DNA of 64,000 bases from Pseudofabraea citricarpa (taxonomy: Eukaryota; Ascomycota; Leotiomycetes; Helotiales; Dermateaceae), in assembly GCA_029641185.1 (NCBI GenBank), contig JAPWGK010000026.1:248001-312000 (forward strand). The letters run 5' to 3'. A model generated the notes under the pieces. The model worked only from the letters and a program-made list of their open reading frames with translations, made no database searches and had not been told where the DNA came from. Positions 31,183-42,913 of this stretch are shown here, piece by piece (the first letter of the stretch is position 1; every line of letters starts with the position of its first letter). The position numbers were made by a program, and so were the translations under genes.

Positions 31183-32077
31183 ATGACGGACCCGATGGAT
31201 CTGGTGAATGCGATGAATTTGGCTGACTTTCGTGAGAAGCTTATGCCTCCGAGGTAAGTCTTTTCTTGTATTTTTCTCTCTTTATGAAGACCAGGCTTGT
31301 TTCATTTATACTGTTGCATGTTCGGTCTCCTAAACCAGATGCATCTGTGTTTTATTCCAGCTTGAAGTGGGGATGCTTCTGGGATTCAGGAGCGTCGACG
31401 AAGTCTTTAGCATATTCTTATTGCAGCACCTGACTAACAAATGCATCACAGTGATTCCTGGTCAACCTGGGAGCATCCAAAAGCCAATGCTCAATACACA
31501 ATAGAGCTACAAACAGCATCTGACTTATCGACAGAAGAATTCGATGCCTGTTTTAACCTCATTCAAGAGACCAGTGCTGCGGATTACAAGAAGTCCAAAG
31601 ACGGATGGAAACCACGCTCAAAGCGAAAGGAGATGAAACTTCTCGATCTGAAGTATCTCCTTGTCAAGAATTCCGAGAAGCACGTCGATGGATTCGTCTC
31701 TTTTATGCCTACGTACGAAGATGATTATGCTGTCGTGTATACATACGAGATCCACCTCTCACCATCTCTGCAAGCGTACACACCTCACTCTCCGTTCAAT
31801 TCACCTTGATAGAAGGAGCTAATTCAGAAATAGTACGGGCCTGGGAAGCTTCCTGATGAAACAACTTGAGCTCGTAGCGCTCAATATCCCATCAACGGAA
31901 AAGATCATGCTCACGTGCTTTCTGAGGAATAAGAGAGCCGTCTCTTTTTATGAGAAGATGGGCTATGTTAAGGATGAATTCTCACCTCCCCCAAAGATGC
32001 TTCGTAATGGAGCGCTGGTGGAGGCTGATTATGTTATTCTTAGCAAACCCGTCGTTCGAGATGAAACGAAATCCTGA
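31183..32077 (+). CDS. NAA40: N-alpha-acetyltransferase 40 (NatD), histone H4/H2A
   Basis: Three exons, 31183-31253, 31452-31775 and 31834-32077, give 212 residues. The protein has a GNAT fold: substrate-side LIQETSAADYKKSKDGW and KRKEMKLLDLKYLLV, then FVSFMPTYEDD, VVYTYEIHLSPSLQ, the acetyl-CoA loop QATGLG created by splicing at 31775/31834, and CFLRNKRAVSFYEKMGY. These match NatD, which acetylates the N-terminal serine of histones H4 and H2A co-translationally. The C-terminus (DYVILSKP) completes the fold. The first intron is 198 nt and the first exon only 24 codons; that exon is the least certain part. An upstream ATG at 31,128 runs into a stop in another frame. Confidence 0.85.
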
Positions 32078-32812
32078 CTTTGGTTTTCCTCTTTGAAGTT
32101 CGATAAATGAAGACGACCATACAGATGAGGTCGAGTCTTCATGAGTTTCGATTTGCCTAGTGGGCATCGCAAAAGGAATCAATGAACGAAAAATAGAGGC
32201 TCAGCAGAGGCATACTGTACACCACTCGTCACAACTAAAATTATAAGCAATCCTCTCTTCAGTTCGGTCAAGTTCACATGCTGAACTGAGACTGGCAGAA
32301 GTCTAGACCGGATTTGGGCGTCGGCTAGAACATATGATAATCCGTACTTGTGTTGCAGTTTGTCTTTGTTGAACAAAATACCGAGTGCTGTGATGGAAAA
32401 CGGAGTGCTGATGGATGCAGGACTCTCAACTAAACGTGGATACACCTTTAAATTCGGATGTATCGGTGTATGATTTTCTCAACGACGCTGAATCAAAGGT
32501 TGCTACTCGGATACTCGCTGCGTGTTACCTCCTAGCAAACACATTTCCTGTGCCACACACACCAGGTGCAAACAAGCAAACGTACCTTACGAAAATCACT
32601 GCATAAACATCCCTCCAATCATATCTCTTTACCAATACCATCGTGACCATCCCTACATCATCGCGTCACTCTGATCCGGTAGCCGAGGCCCATTCACGTG
32701 GTTCGCGTCGAGTGCATCAACCAGATCCTTGCCTGGCCTGGCATTGCCATCACAAAACCTCGGTCAACTTCTCGATCCAACAGCATCCTCAACAACCAGA
32801 TCATCTCAGGAA
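32078..32812. other. Intergenic region and AUG-free 5' leader of the next gene
   Basis: 735 bp. From about 32,600 to the split start codon at 32,813 the + strand contains no ATG, as expected for a long 5' leader. Before that, moderately AT-rich sequence without motifs. Confidence 0.5.
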
Positions 32813-34366
32813 ATGTAAGTGATTCTCAGCGATCCCAAGAAGATGGCTAGAATAACAGTGCAGTTTGGACAGAGAGAGAAGCTAATCGCGAACTTAAAAC
32901 AGGGAAGCAAGGCCCACCGTCGCCGAGATCCTGGCCCATCCCTCGTACAAGGATACGATATGGAAGCTCAAACCAACTCAAAGCGGCCTCTTGCCAGTTG
33001 CCAAAACTCGAGGTGGCCCCATCAATATTGCATGGGAGGTTCACGGCCATGGTGATATCAAACTTGTTGTAAGTCTCCGGGTTATCATGTTATGGAATTC
33101 AGGGCGGCTTCAAGGACTACTTTCTGCAGTTAAGCCTCGCCGAAAGCTCTACTCCATCTGTTCTGTGATTCTAAGAATCTTGTATAAGTGTTCAAGTTGG
33201 AACTTAATATCTTGCATCTCAATTCTCCTTCTCTGAGTTCTCAATTTGAGAATAAAATATGTCACGTGCTATCCATATACTGAAGTTGTTCGGCCTGCTA
33301 ACCAATTCTTCAGTGGATTATGGGCCTTGGAACTGTCAAGGTAAGCAAAAGATCATGAATAGTACTTATGAAATGTCTAACAACCTGGAAAGTCAGCATG
33401 GCAAAGACAAACCCTCAAATATGGGCACGAGCAAGGAGATAAATACTCGTCACTTGTCTTTGACAACCGAGGTGATCTTGATTGATTGATACCTCAAAGG
33501 ATAATATGCTGATAATCAATTTCTAGGAATGGGCGACTCAGACAAACCAATTATGCGCTACTCAACCAAAGAGATGGCACTCGATCTGGTCGAGCTCCTG
33601 GATCATCTCGGCTGGACCGACGAGAGACAATTACATGTCACGGGTGTATCGATGGGAGGAATGATAGCCCAAGAACTCGTAACTCCTCCTTCCTCAAATC
33701 GCCCATCTGCTCGAGTCACTAACCTTAGAAAAAAATTTAAAGGCATACCTAATCCCCACAAGAATCAGCTCCTTAAACCTCATCTCCACAGCCGCACGAA
33801 TCGAGAATACGACCACATTCGTAGAGAACCTACGAACACGGATCAACATGTTCATGCCCAAATCACTAGACCGATCCATCACTGACGCTGCACGTTCACT
33901 CTTCTCGGATTCCTGGCTCTCTGGACGCGATACCACTGTTGTGCCAGACGCTTCGACCCCTGGTGTTGAGTTACCCGCCTCGGGCAAGTACGGCACGTTC
34001 GATACGAATTTCGAACGCTTCGCGGCCCAGGAGTTGATGAAGCGCCTCGATACTGACAAGTTCCAGAAGAAGGGCTTTATGCTCCAGGCTGTTGCGGCGG
34101 GCTGGCATCATAAGTCGCCGAAGCAGCTTAAGGAGATTGGTGATCGTGTGGGCAGGGACAGGATCATGGTGTTGCATGGCACGATGGATAACATGATTAC
34201 GGTCCCGCATGGTAGAAAACTGATCGATGAGCTGCAGCCTGGTACGGGGGTTATTAAGGAGGGTAGGGGCCATGTGCTGATGCTTGAGGAATGGGACTTT
34301 CATAATGAGATGATTGAGAAGATGATTCAGAAGGGCGAGGAGTTGAAAGGTGCTGGTACTGCTTAA
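32813..34366 (+). CDS. Alpha/beta hydrolase with an intron-split start codon
   Basis: Coding segments: 32813-32814 (AT of the start codon), 32903-33068, 33314-33340, 33393-33471, 33527-33678 and 33743-34366; 349 residues, all phases consistent. Splicing of intron 32815-32902 joins AT to G and produces M-E-A-R-P-T-V-A-E-I-L-A-H-P, the usual N-terminus of this mould family. Motifs in order: GGPINIAWEVHG, WIMGLGTVK (9-codon exon), DNRGMGDSD, nucleophile Ser in GVSMGGM, acid Asp in HGTMDNMI and His in GRGHVLM. It is a serine hydrolase with unknown substrate; no signal peptide or TM segment is seen. The leader contains no upstream ATG for ~200 nt. The 245-nt intron 33069-33313 is long for this locus. 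Confidence 0.87.
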
Positions 34367-34519
34367 GATGTAACACATAGAAATGGCATGTCTTTTTTGA
34401 CTTTCAATCCATCGGTTGATTAAATTTGTTTTTCTTTTTTTCTAAGCCCTTGTTCCACTCATGTTTAGCTCTCCTGTCACTATGCCAAGAATGACTTAAT
34501 TGGCAGTATGCGAGGATAT

Positions 34520-36405
34520 CTATAACATGACGACCCCCACACCACTACATCCCGGATCAACATTATTCGTGGAGTCCACGCCGCCGGCAATCGGGTTCGC
34601 CTTGTAATTATACAAGTAATAATGCAACTGCCCATCGCCGGCACCGAACTTCTGCTGCTCCAAGAACAGATTGTTGTCGAGTAGAGTTAAAGCGTTGAAG
34701 ACGTCGAACTTGTACTTCTTAGCTAGGATCAAGGCATCATTCATGAGTTCATTCAGGCGTGTTCGCAGGGCGCTATTCTCGGCCGGTGGTGTCGTGGTAA
34801 GCCCCAATGTTGAGGCATAGTAGAAGAGGTAGGCGGCTCGGACATTGTCGTGCTTAGCATTCCCAATCACCGAGGATTCAAGCAAGTAGAAGGAGAAGAA
34901 ATCAGTCAGCTCCTTGGTTTCCGCATCCTAATTTTCTCCGTTAGTAATTGTACTTGAGTTTCAAAATGACATGTCTTACTTCAACCACGTAAGTCCAGAT
35001 GACTTGTTCAGCGCCAGCCTCTTCTTTGTGGAGCAGCCAGTGATCAATCTCCTCTCGTGTAAAGACTGGTGCCATGTCAAATTTACCCATGTAGGATTTG
35101 AACAAGGCGAGCACTGAATCAATATCCTTGGATTCCATTTTGCGAAGACCTTTCGTACTTGTCTTCTCGGGCAAACGGTAGTTTCGAATCTGTTGAGGGA
35201 TAGTACTGTGCTTTGGCATAGGACTGAAACCAATTTCAAAGAGTTTCTGCCAATCAAGAGCTCGGTGGAAATAACGTCCTGTGCTAATAGGCTTTGGCAG
35301 GACAACACCAGCAGTATAGATTGCTTGCCATGTTCCATGGAGATAGCATCTTCGAGTGACCTCCTTGATGAGTACCGGTGCCAAACGCTTCCCACGAAGT
35401 TTCTTGTGAATGCAGAGGAAATTGATCTCAGATGCATGCAAAACCTTTTGCCGCACTCGAAGTTCCACTGGCACACCGGAAATGAAAGCTACAAGTTTGC
35501 GAGACGTGGTCGCCCGAACTCCCACGTGCCATTCTTTGGTCCAGCCTGGAGATAAAAGAGCCCTGTATACATTAGAGGCAAAAAGCTTAACTAGATTGAT
35601 AGACTTACCATCGTAGGAAAGACTTGGAATAGTTGAATCTGAAATGGGCATCGTCGTCTTCGACATAATGACCATAAAGGAGGTCATACACCTCCTTCAG
35701 CTCTGCATCAGAGGTGAGATCCATAGTTACCCACTCGAACCCGTCCACCAATGGTCCTGGCACTTTAGGCACTTGCTCAACGTCTACAATCTTGAATGGA
35801 CCTTCCTCAATCTGGCCTGCCTCATCGCCAAATTTGGGCACTGGTTGTGTTTGCCAGAACTTGTATGATGCCATGTCCTTCACGTTCTTTCCGTTCGCCG
35901 CCAACCCAGTCATTATGTCCTCGAGGCTCAACTTCTTGAATGTCTCCGCCAGCTTCTTGTCCGAAGTGTTTCCATCAGTTACTCCCAGTTGTTCTGCCAG
36001 CGCAGGGTTCATTGCCAGCAGGTCGGCGATTTGAGACTTGCTGAGACCACCGAGAGCTTTCGCAATTTGGTCCTGCTCTTTGGCATCACTGGACTGCCCA
36101 CTCTTGCCTGTGAGGGCATCCTTTATCTTCTTCTTCTTGGACTTTTTCTTCTTTGAGCTGGCTCCTGCAGCTGGTGTGCCGGAGCTAGAGGCGGGGTCTG
36201 CTGCTTCATTCTCATCCTCAGATTCGCCCGCGATATCTGCCTTGTTCTCCTGGATAACTTCGTCCGCCGCCTCCTGCTTGAGGGCTGGGTCGTCGACTTT
36301 CGATTCGGTCGACATGGTGATCTCGGTCGGTTTGGGGAGAAATGCTTTGCTGGCTTCGGTGAGGTTGGGGTGTAGGTGGGCTGGTGGGGTCAAGCGAGCC
36401 TGCAT
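34520..36405 (-). CDS. NMT1: Glycylpeptide N-tetradecanoyltransferase (N-myristoyltransferase)
   Basis: Three exons on the minus strand: 36405-35609, 35562-34980 and 34927-34520; 595 residues from the first ATG, or 565 from the in-frame ATG at 36315, which has the better context (CACCATGT). The enzyme moves myristate from myristoyl-CoA to N-terminal Gly. The N-terminus is acidic then Lys-rich ([12 protein letters not shown]), a likely ribosome-binding patch. The catalytic core begins near [13 protein letters not shown] and contains [37 protein letters not shown] and a C-terminal block ending GVGVVML, whose terminal carboxylate is the catalytic base in this family. Length and order agree with fungal Nmt1. 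RTC5 in this same window is a predicted substrate. Confidence 0.95.
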
Positions 36406-36583
36406 GATGTTTGACGCGTTTGCATCATCAGTGCTTCATTTTCGTCCGCATTCGGCAAACTACTTTAATCACCGTTACAAGATGACAACTTTAACCTTCG
36501 GTGTCTTTCAAAATTAACTTTGATGATACAGACCGGCATGGTCACTACTAAAGATACTATCTATACATAAGTTACACTCTAAT

Positions 36584-38013
36584 TTATGGAAGAACACCTC
36601 CGTTATCCAATCCAAACGCTTTCGATATAGCTAGTGACACTGGTGCGTAGGTCAAGACTCGACTATGATCTGCTGCAATGTTAACAATCTCCAACTCCTA
36701 TTGACTTGATTATAACTTACGTCCAAACGCGACAATCTCTTCTCGAATGGTCTTGTCGCCACCAGCTTTCCAGGTACTTATAAATGCTCCGTCTCCCATA
36801 TCAATTGTACTTCTAGCCTTCATCTTCTCCAACAGACCAATATCCATTCCTTCCTCCGTGGTGGCATTAGCTGCTACGGCAAACATACCCTCTGTTTGGG
36901 TCCAAGGAATCTCGAAGTCGTCTTTCGAGTGGATCAAAAATAACCTGACTCTTTTGCTCACGCGAACAAAGTTGGCAAGACGAGCTGCAGAATGCCAACG
37001 GTCCACGATATAGCTCTCAAATAATTTCCACAGTTGAGGGGCAGCTCCTAATGGTGAAAGTGCTGGAACCCACCCGCCTATTGCATAGCTGGTAAGCATG
37101 CTCGCGAGATCTGTAAACGCAGCTACAAGTACAACTCCAGCAAATTCAGTACCTTGCCTAGCATAATGCTCTGCGACGGCAGTTGTGACCGCAGTTCCTA
37201 GACTATGTCCCAGAATGACAATACGTTCTGCGGGGATCTTGGCAACCCGCATAGCCCAGTCGACAGTTGCAATACCGTCGATAATAATGCCTTCCTCGGT
37301 AGGGGCGCCAGTAGAAAGTCCATAACCACGGTAGTCAATGGCTAAGATATGAATATTGGAAGTACTAGCATCGGAAAGGGAGCGATAGGAATCTGTTCTC
37401 CATCCCTGAGCTACATTGCCAGCATTCTAGACATTGATCAGTACCATATATCACAAAGTGTATGTAGAATAATACCCCGTGAACTGTGTTCAGTTAGACT
37501 TAATAATTATAAGGGAGAGTTTGAAACTTACAACTTATGACTAAACGGGCTTCTGGGTCATCTCTGAGCAGTTGGAATGCCTTCATCTCGGTAATATCTT
37601 CGGCGCATCCTGAAGGTTGTTGGAGGAGCTCAGCTTCGTGCTTTGAATACAGTCCTAATGGCATCACGTGCCATGCGTGAAGAGTCTCAAGATCAGGGGT
37701 GGTGAAGTTGAAGGGCGTTATTTGATTCTCTAGATTTGTGGGTTGGTTATGCTCTTGGGGGGTTTGGGTTGACTAACTTGCAAAGCCGAACTGTTCCGGC
37801 TTGTTGACATCTATCCACCATGTCTGCAGTTTATGCGCATATAGTACACTAGTAATTTCAGTCTTGTACCTGTGAGTTGTAGAAATCAGGAAGCTTAACT
37901 TACTTGCGCTGAAGCCATGGGTTTGTCAGTGCAATCAATGCCAGGGCATAGACAGCGAGACCGAGTAATAAGATCGAGTAAGATCTCTTGAAAATAGGAG
38001 CTAGAGGAATCAT
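36584..38013 (-). CDS. ABHD12-like alpha/beta hydrolase, membrane anchored, with an 8-nt exon
   Basis: Six exons on the minus strand: 38013-37904, 37848-37778, 37729-37532, 37483-37476 (8 nt), 37426-36721 and 36672-36584; 393 residues. A single TM segment near residues 12-31 (SILLLGLAVYALALIAL) anchors it. Motifs: WHVMPLG, the oxyanion element FHGNAGN, IDYRGYG, nucleophile Ser in GHSLGT, Asp in HSKDDFE, and His in GPDHSRV from the last exon. This is the order of the ABHD12/serine-hydrolase family that acts on lipids such as monoacylglycerol or lysophosphatidylserine; the substrate here is inference. The Phe-His-Gly of the oxyanion site is encoded almost entirely by the 8-nt exon 4. Reading through the last intron would stop four residues later and lose the catalytic His. 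Confidence 0.87.
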
Positions 38014-38485
38014 CTCGTAGCAGATTGCGTTGTACTAAGTCCATATTAGAGAAATGGTGTTGCTGAGCTGCCAATAAAGCAAAATATGAAGACCAGAAGA
38101 AGAAATTAATCCTTGGCTTGATTGAACCAGACTTGTTTTGGGGCCTTGAGCAACATGCCAGAGATACCTGGCATAACACGTGAAAATGGGGTCCAGTTCA
38201 ACAAGCTCTTGAGAGATGAAACGTAAGAACTTACAATACAAAAGCAATATCTCTCAGTACTTGTCCTCCTATACGTCTGCGCCCGAAACCCCGCTGCAGT
38301 TGTGAGGCCAAAAAGGTTGCAGACTCAAGACTCGGTTGGGGCTGCCACAAGATTTATGAAGCTCCTTCGGCCTCAAAGTTCCCTCCCATCGTTTAAATCC
38401 ACCACTTCAACTTTTTACACATCGCGACGCGTCACACTCACCCGCCACTGCTGAGCAGACTGCTGTCAACAGCAGTTTTGCCACC
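38014..38485. promoter_or_regulatory. Divergent promoter region, ABHD12-like gene / SWC3
   Basis: 472 bp between opposite starts. No motif stands out; SWC3 begins with a near-ideal CCACCATGG context. Confidence 0.5.
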
Positions 38486-40158
38486 ATGGAGGGCAGGAAA
38501 CGAAAGCTCCCTGGACGCGCCGCACGCGTGGATTCCGAGAATAAGAAGAAGAGGACTTCGACACCTCCGGAGTTGCCTCCACAAGCTACACCTACACCTC
38601 CTCCTGTCGTCGAGCCATCCTTACCAAAAAGCGTCGTGCCAGGGAAGCCTTTGCCTACAGTCAATCAGTTCCAAGGCCATAATCTCTCCATCAGAGAATA
38701 CCAGTCAGTCACGGAAAGGTAAGTGCACGATAGCAGGCAGCCTTGCGGAAGTCATCGCTGACTAGTTTACCTCACAGTGGAGTCTTACATGAATCACTCG
38801 TACGATCACGACAGAAATGGATTACCGAAGGCATATTCGAGAAATACTGGACCAAACCGACGAAGAAGAAGGCCGAAAAAGAGCTTGCCAACAATCCAGG
38901 GAAAGATACAATGACAAAGTTGGGAACTTGTACAATAACTGTCGAACCGCATGTCTTCGATGCAGTCATGTACGCTGTGAAGGACCCTACAGCACGGCAA
39001 CAACAACTCCCCCCAATGCCTCAGCAGCCAATGTACCGTCCTATCATTCAGTATGGTCCTCCAAATGGTGTCATGCCACCTCCGCAACCTCAAGCTCCTG
39101 TCGCTACTCCACCACCACCCCAGCAATATCCTTCCAAGCAGCCGACTCCTCAACCTCCGAGATACAATACTCCTGCTCATAACGCAGGCCCTACACCACC
39201 AAATTCATCCACACCTACACCCTCCGCTCTCCCAAACGGACAGCACACAAATGGACACGGTCCTAACACTGCTCATCGAGCACCGCACAATGCTCCACCT
39301 TCACCAGCACCAGCACCAGTCTCAAAGGGCACAGATCCTGTTATCCAAATGCTCGCTGAAAGAGCAGCAACAGATACCGATTTGAAAGCTCTCATGCGAA
39401 TTGTTGCCAACGGTGAGGCTACGGCAGATGAATTGAAGAAGTTCCAGGCGCACATCGATGAGCTCACCAAGTTGACTCAAGCACGACAAGCTGCTGCTCA
39501 GCAAGCGCAGCAACCAAAACCACAACCGCCCGCCCCCATAACTCAACATGCTCCGGCACACCCAGCTCCGGTTAAAATGGCAACACCATCGCATATGCAA
39601 CCCCAGCCACAAGCTCTCAGGTCCAAAGGCCCCGTGGCGTCCAAACCGGACATCTCGGGAATTGTCTTCGAATTCACAGGTGGTTCTGGGGACCGCTTTC
39701 TTTTCCCAAAATTCAGTATACTCGAATATTTACCTCAAGGACAAGTCATTGCTTCATTCTTGATTGTTCGAAAGGGGAGTGCAAGCGATTCACCGAATTA
39801 CGACCCAAAACTTGATTATTACCAACCAGTGACTATACGTTTATACACGCATCAGGGTCGCCAGCTGGATTCACTAGCAAAAGTCGTTGCAAATCCTGAC
39901 GATGTCCGAAGATACATGGATGACATTATGGATAATACAACGAGGGCGGAGTATGTTTTGCTAGCTATGCAATTACCTAGGGACGTTGAACCCATCCCTG
40001 TGGAAGGATCAAAAGAATCGACACCAGCGGTTGAGTCTAAGATAGACAACGGAGTTTTATGGACGGCGTCAGCCAATCCTGTAACAAAGGCAAAGGCCAT
40101 GAAGCCGTTGATTACGGAAGATGAACGATACAAATCTTTTATCGCAAGTGTAAGCTAG
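38486..40158 (+). CDS. SWC3: SWR1 chromatin-remodelling complex subunit Swc3
   Basis: Exons 38486-38718 and 38778-40158 (59-nt intron) give 537 residues. The N-terminus carries a basic nuclear-signal-like run (KRKLPGRAARV...KKKRT). The Swc3 domain follows across the splice junction: GHNLSIREYQSVTERSGVLHESL, RSRQKWITEGIFEKYWTKP and KKK. The middle is a ~230-residue Pro/Gln/Ala-rich disordered region. A C-terminal folded part (IVFEFTGGSGDRFLFPKFSILEY...) ends near residue 530. SWR1 exchanges H2A for H2A.Z in nucleosomes; Swc3 is a peripheral subunit. Assignment rests mainly on the N-terminal domain. Confidence 0.8.
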
Positions 40159-40579
40159 GAGGGAGTGTATACCATATGTCAGAAAGTTCAGGCGCAAGGA
40201 AGGTGATGGGAAATTATGGGCGGTTATTAGGATGGGAGGGACACATCGGTCACAGGCGTTTCAACCATGGGCTGATATTCAAGCCCCATGATGTATTTCT
40301 ATGGTATCAACGGTTTCTGCCGAGTTGGGGTCCAAAAACGAAAACCAATTATATTGACAAGACATTTCAACTTCACGTGATAGTATGCACACTACTTAAT
40401 CGGTCACCGAGCTGAGAATCTCCCAGCCTTGCAGTGTCCCCTTTTCTTACCCACAACATTGCAGCTATTATTGAGCACGAGGAGATGGCCATCAGCAAAT
40501 ATCGACCATTGGCTGCCGGGATTTGCAATAAGACGAGCTATGAACAAGTCATTGCCTTCGGGCATTGTGCTTGAGTGTG
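40159..40579. other. Intergenic region SWC3 to caspase-like gene
   Basis: No independent gene recognised. An open frame at 40,429-40,629 overlaps the first exon proposed for the next gene in another frame and has no motif. Confidence 0.4.
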
Positions 40580-42333
40580 ATGATGACTACAATCGGACAG
40601 GCGGTAAGGCAAGTTTGTATTCATATTAATTCTCCTTTTCTTATCTGATGCCAGTCTTAGGATGATATTTTCAAGAATGGGTTTGTCCGCTTAGAACCAA
40701 GGACTCATGCTATTTCGCTAGCTGAGGAACACATTCCTGATATCACACATCTAGCTGCAGACTTGAACTCTGCTGTACAAGCAGTATGGCCTCGAAGGCA
40801 TGATATTCGATATACCAGGGCCCATGTTTTGCTTCTGAGGTGGGAAGAGGATGACTTGGGGGTACTTTCTGAAATCCAGGAATTGCAACATGTCTTCAAG
40901 GATATGTATCATTACGACGTTGAAACATATGATATCCCATCAGTAAGACCAGAAAAGGCATTAAACCGCCGGATTGTGGAATTTCTTGACTACGATGATG
41001 AGAGCGACAACGAAACACTACTCATTGTATATTATGCTGGGCATGCAAGTCGAATCTATGAGTCCAATACGCCTCCGCTGTGGTTTGCGTACGTTTGCTG
41101 TCTCCAATTCAATGCAAAAACACTAACATGAAGGTGTCAAGGCATCGCCAAACTTCCTCGCCCTCGCTGTCTTGTGTGGGTATACAATCAATGCTTGAGG
41201 CGGCCGAATCAGATGTCCTACTACTCTACGATTGTTGCCATTCCGCCCCTATCAGATGCAACAGAAGCCCCCAAAGCTGCAAAAGCGTCACTGAAGCCAT
41301 CGCAGCATGTGGGTACGAGTCGACAGCAGCAGAAGCAGATCAGCATTCGTTTAGTAAAGCACTGGTACAGGCACTCGGTGCTGGCTCCCAAAGATCGCCC
41401 TTCTCAATAGCGGAGCTTCATACATGGATCTTGGACCGCCTTAAGTGCTGGTTGCCGAGTCTGCAACAAACGGAAGATAAACGACTCGTTCAAAACCAGG
41501 ACGGGAGATTGCTCTATGAGCATCAACCTCGAAGAACGCCAATATATAGCCTCCTTTGCGAAACAGAGCCTCGTCGCAGTATTCTACTTGGCCCCTTAAA
41601 GAGGCCTGATGAAAGTAATTCAGCTTTGCCTTATTCTTTTGCAAGCAGGAATCCGTTCCGCACCATAGATCAAGCGAGTTCTCGCCGGCTACTGAATTCA
41701 TCCCAGCCGCAGATACTACTAGCCATCCGACTAGAAAAGACGGAACTGGATAAACAAAAATGGGTAGATTGGATTCGAGAGCTTCCGGATGAGGGTACGG
41801 ATATCAAAATCGAAGGTGTTTACCAGAGCTTTTCAACACTCTTGATATTCCGTATGCCTGTCGCAGTCTGGAATTTGCTTCCAGAAAACCCCGCATATAG
41901 CTTCATTGGCTTCGTTACCTCCGATAATATGATCCTGTCTGTCGAGGCTCCAATCCAGAAAGAAAATCCTGGCGAAAAACGATCTGGAATAAGAAACCCG
42001 CACTTCGCTGAAGATGTACCTGATGCGTTCCCGAATAAAAGGCACAAGACCGCTTCTCCTATAGCAGGGCTACCCCCATCTCCGCCCACATCAGTACAAC
42101 CTCTTCCTCTGGTGTCGCCTCGTGTCCTCGAGCTAGGAAAAGGAGTCGAACAGGTATGGAAATGTCTGATCTGCACTAGCCTGCTGCTTATCATTCTATA
42201 GAGCGAATATCACAATCATGTCAGCTTCTTGAAACCCAGCCTCGATAAGAAACTTCCTGGTGGCCGTCTCTGGGTCTGGTATTGTGTATGTATGCCATTC
42301 TATTGCAATTTGGCCTTTGCTTACGAGTCATAG
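40580..42333 (+). CDS. Caspase-like (C14, metacaspase-type) protease
   Basis: Exons 40580-40603, 40661-41088, 41142-42153 and 42202-42333 give 531 residues in consistent phase. The p20-like domain has the catalytic pair: His136 in LLIVYYAGHAS and Cys182/183 in LLLYDCCHSA, each after a hydrophobic beta strand, as in clan CD peptidases. Between them lies SPSLSCVGIQSMLEAAESD; after them TEAIAACGYESTAAE and HSFSKALVQAL match mould caspase-domain proteins. No Pro/Gln-rich metacaspase prodomain is present. The C-terminal ~300 residues have no recognised domain; a basic KRHK near residue 460 could be nuclear. Family members act in cell death, heterokaryon incompatibility or protein quality control; the role here is unknown. 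Exon 1 (8 codons) and the last exon (Cys/Trp-rich end) are the least certain parts. Confidence 0.72.
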
Positions 42334-42913
42334 TGTCAGTGTAACCACGGTCCTTATCCGGTGGATACTATACCTTACTCAATGGGTACAATACACTCGT
42401 GTCCTGCCACGGCATGCAAAAACCACCTGCGGTGTAGTAGCTGTAGGATTGTTAATAACAGGAATATATGAAAATATAGAATAGAATCTTGTAAGTGCGC
42501 TGGTACCCTAGAGTTATTTTATGTTTTTCGGGTATTATTTGGTTTTTGGTTGTTGTAGAGGTTTATACTTTTCTGTGTGTTGACTCTTTAGAGATATTAT
42601 CGGCCGCTATGGTATCGTACTCAACTTGATTGTTTTGCCGTTTTCACAGTATTTAGTACTCAATATACTTTTTGGTTAATACCTGCTTCCAGGTCATCAA
42701 ATACTTTTCGGTCATAACATGTCAAAACCACTCTAAATAACTATCTTGTCTACTTTTAAACTATTAAGTATCCTGAGGGCATTATATAAACTGATGCTTT
42801 TATGTACCTTTTGGTCATCATATGCTTTCCAGCCAGTGTTCTAGACCCTGCTGTACTTTTCCTTAATTTCTATCCCTTCTAGATATTTACCGCTCGTTTA
42901 TATGTTTCCCAGA
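42334..42913. other. AT-rich convergent 3' region with degenerate short repeats
   Basis: Between the caspase-like gene (+) and the MFS gene (-). It holds a degenerate motif TAC(T/C)TTT(T/C)GGT(C/T)A(T) at 42,666, 42,702 and 42,805, mixed with GGTCATCA elements. No gene seen. Confidence 0.45.

Noticed and set aside
37870..37903. A 34-nt intron in the ABHD12-like gene
   Set aside because: A downstream acceptor gives a normal 55-nt intron and a better protein match (LQR-x-x-LYAHK).
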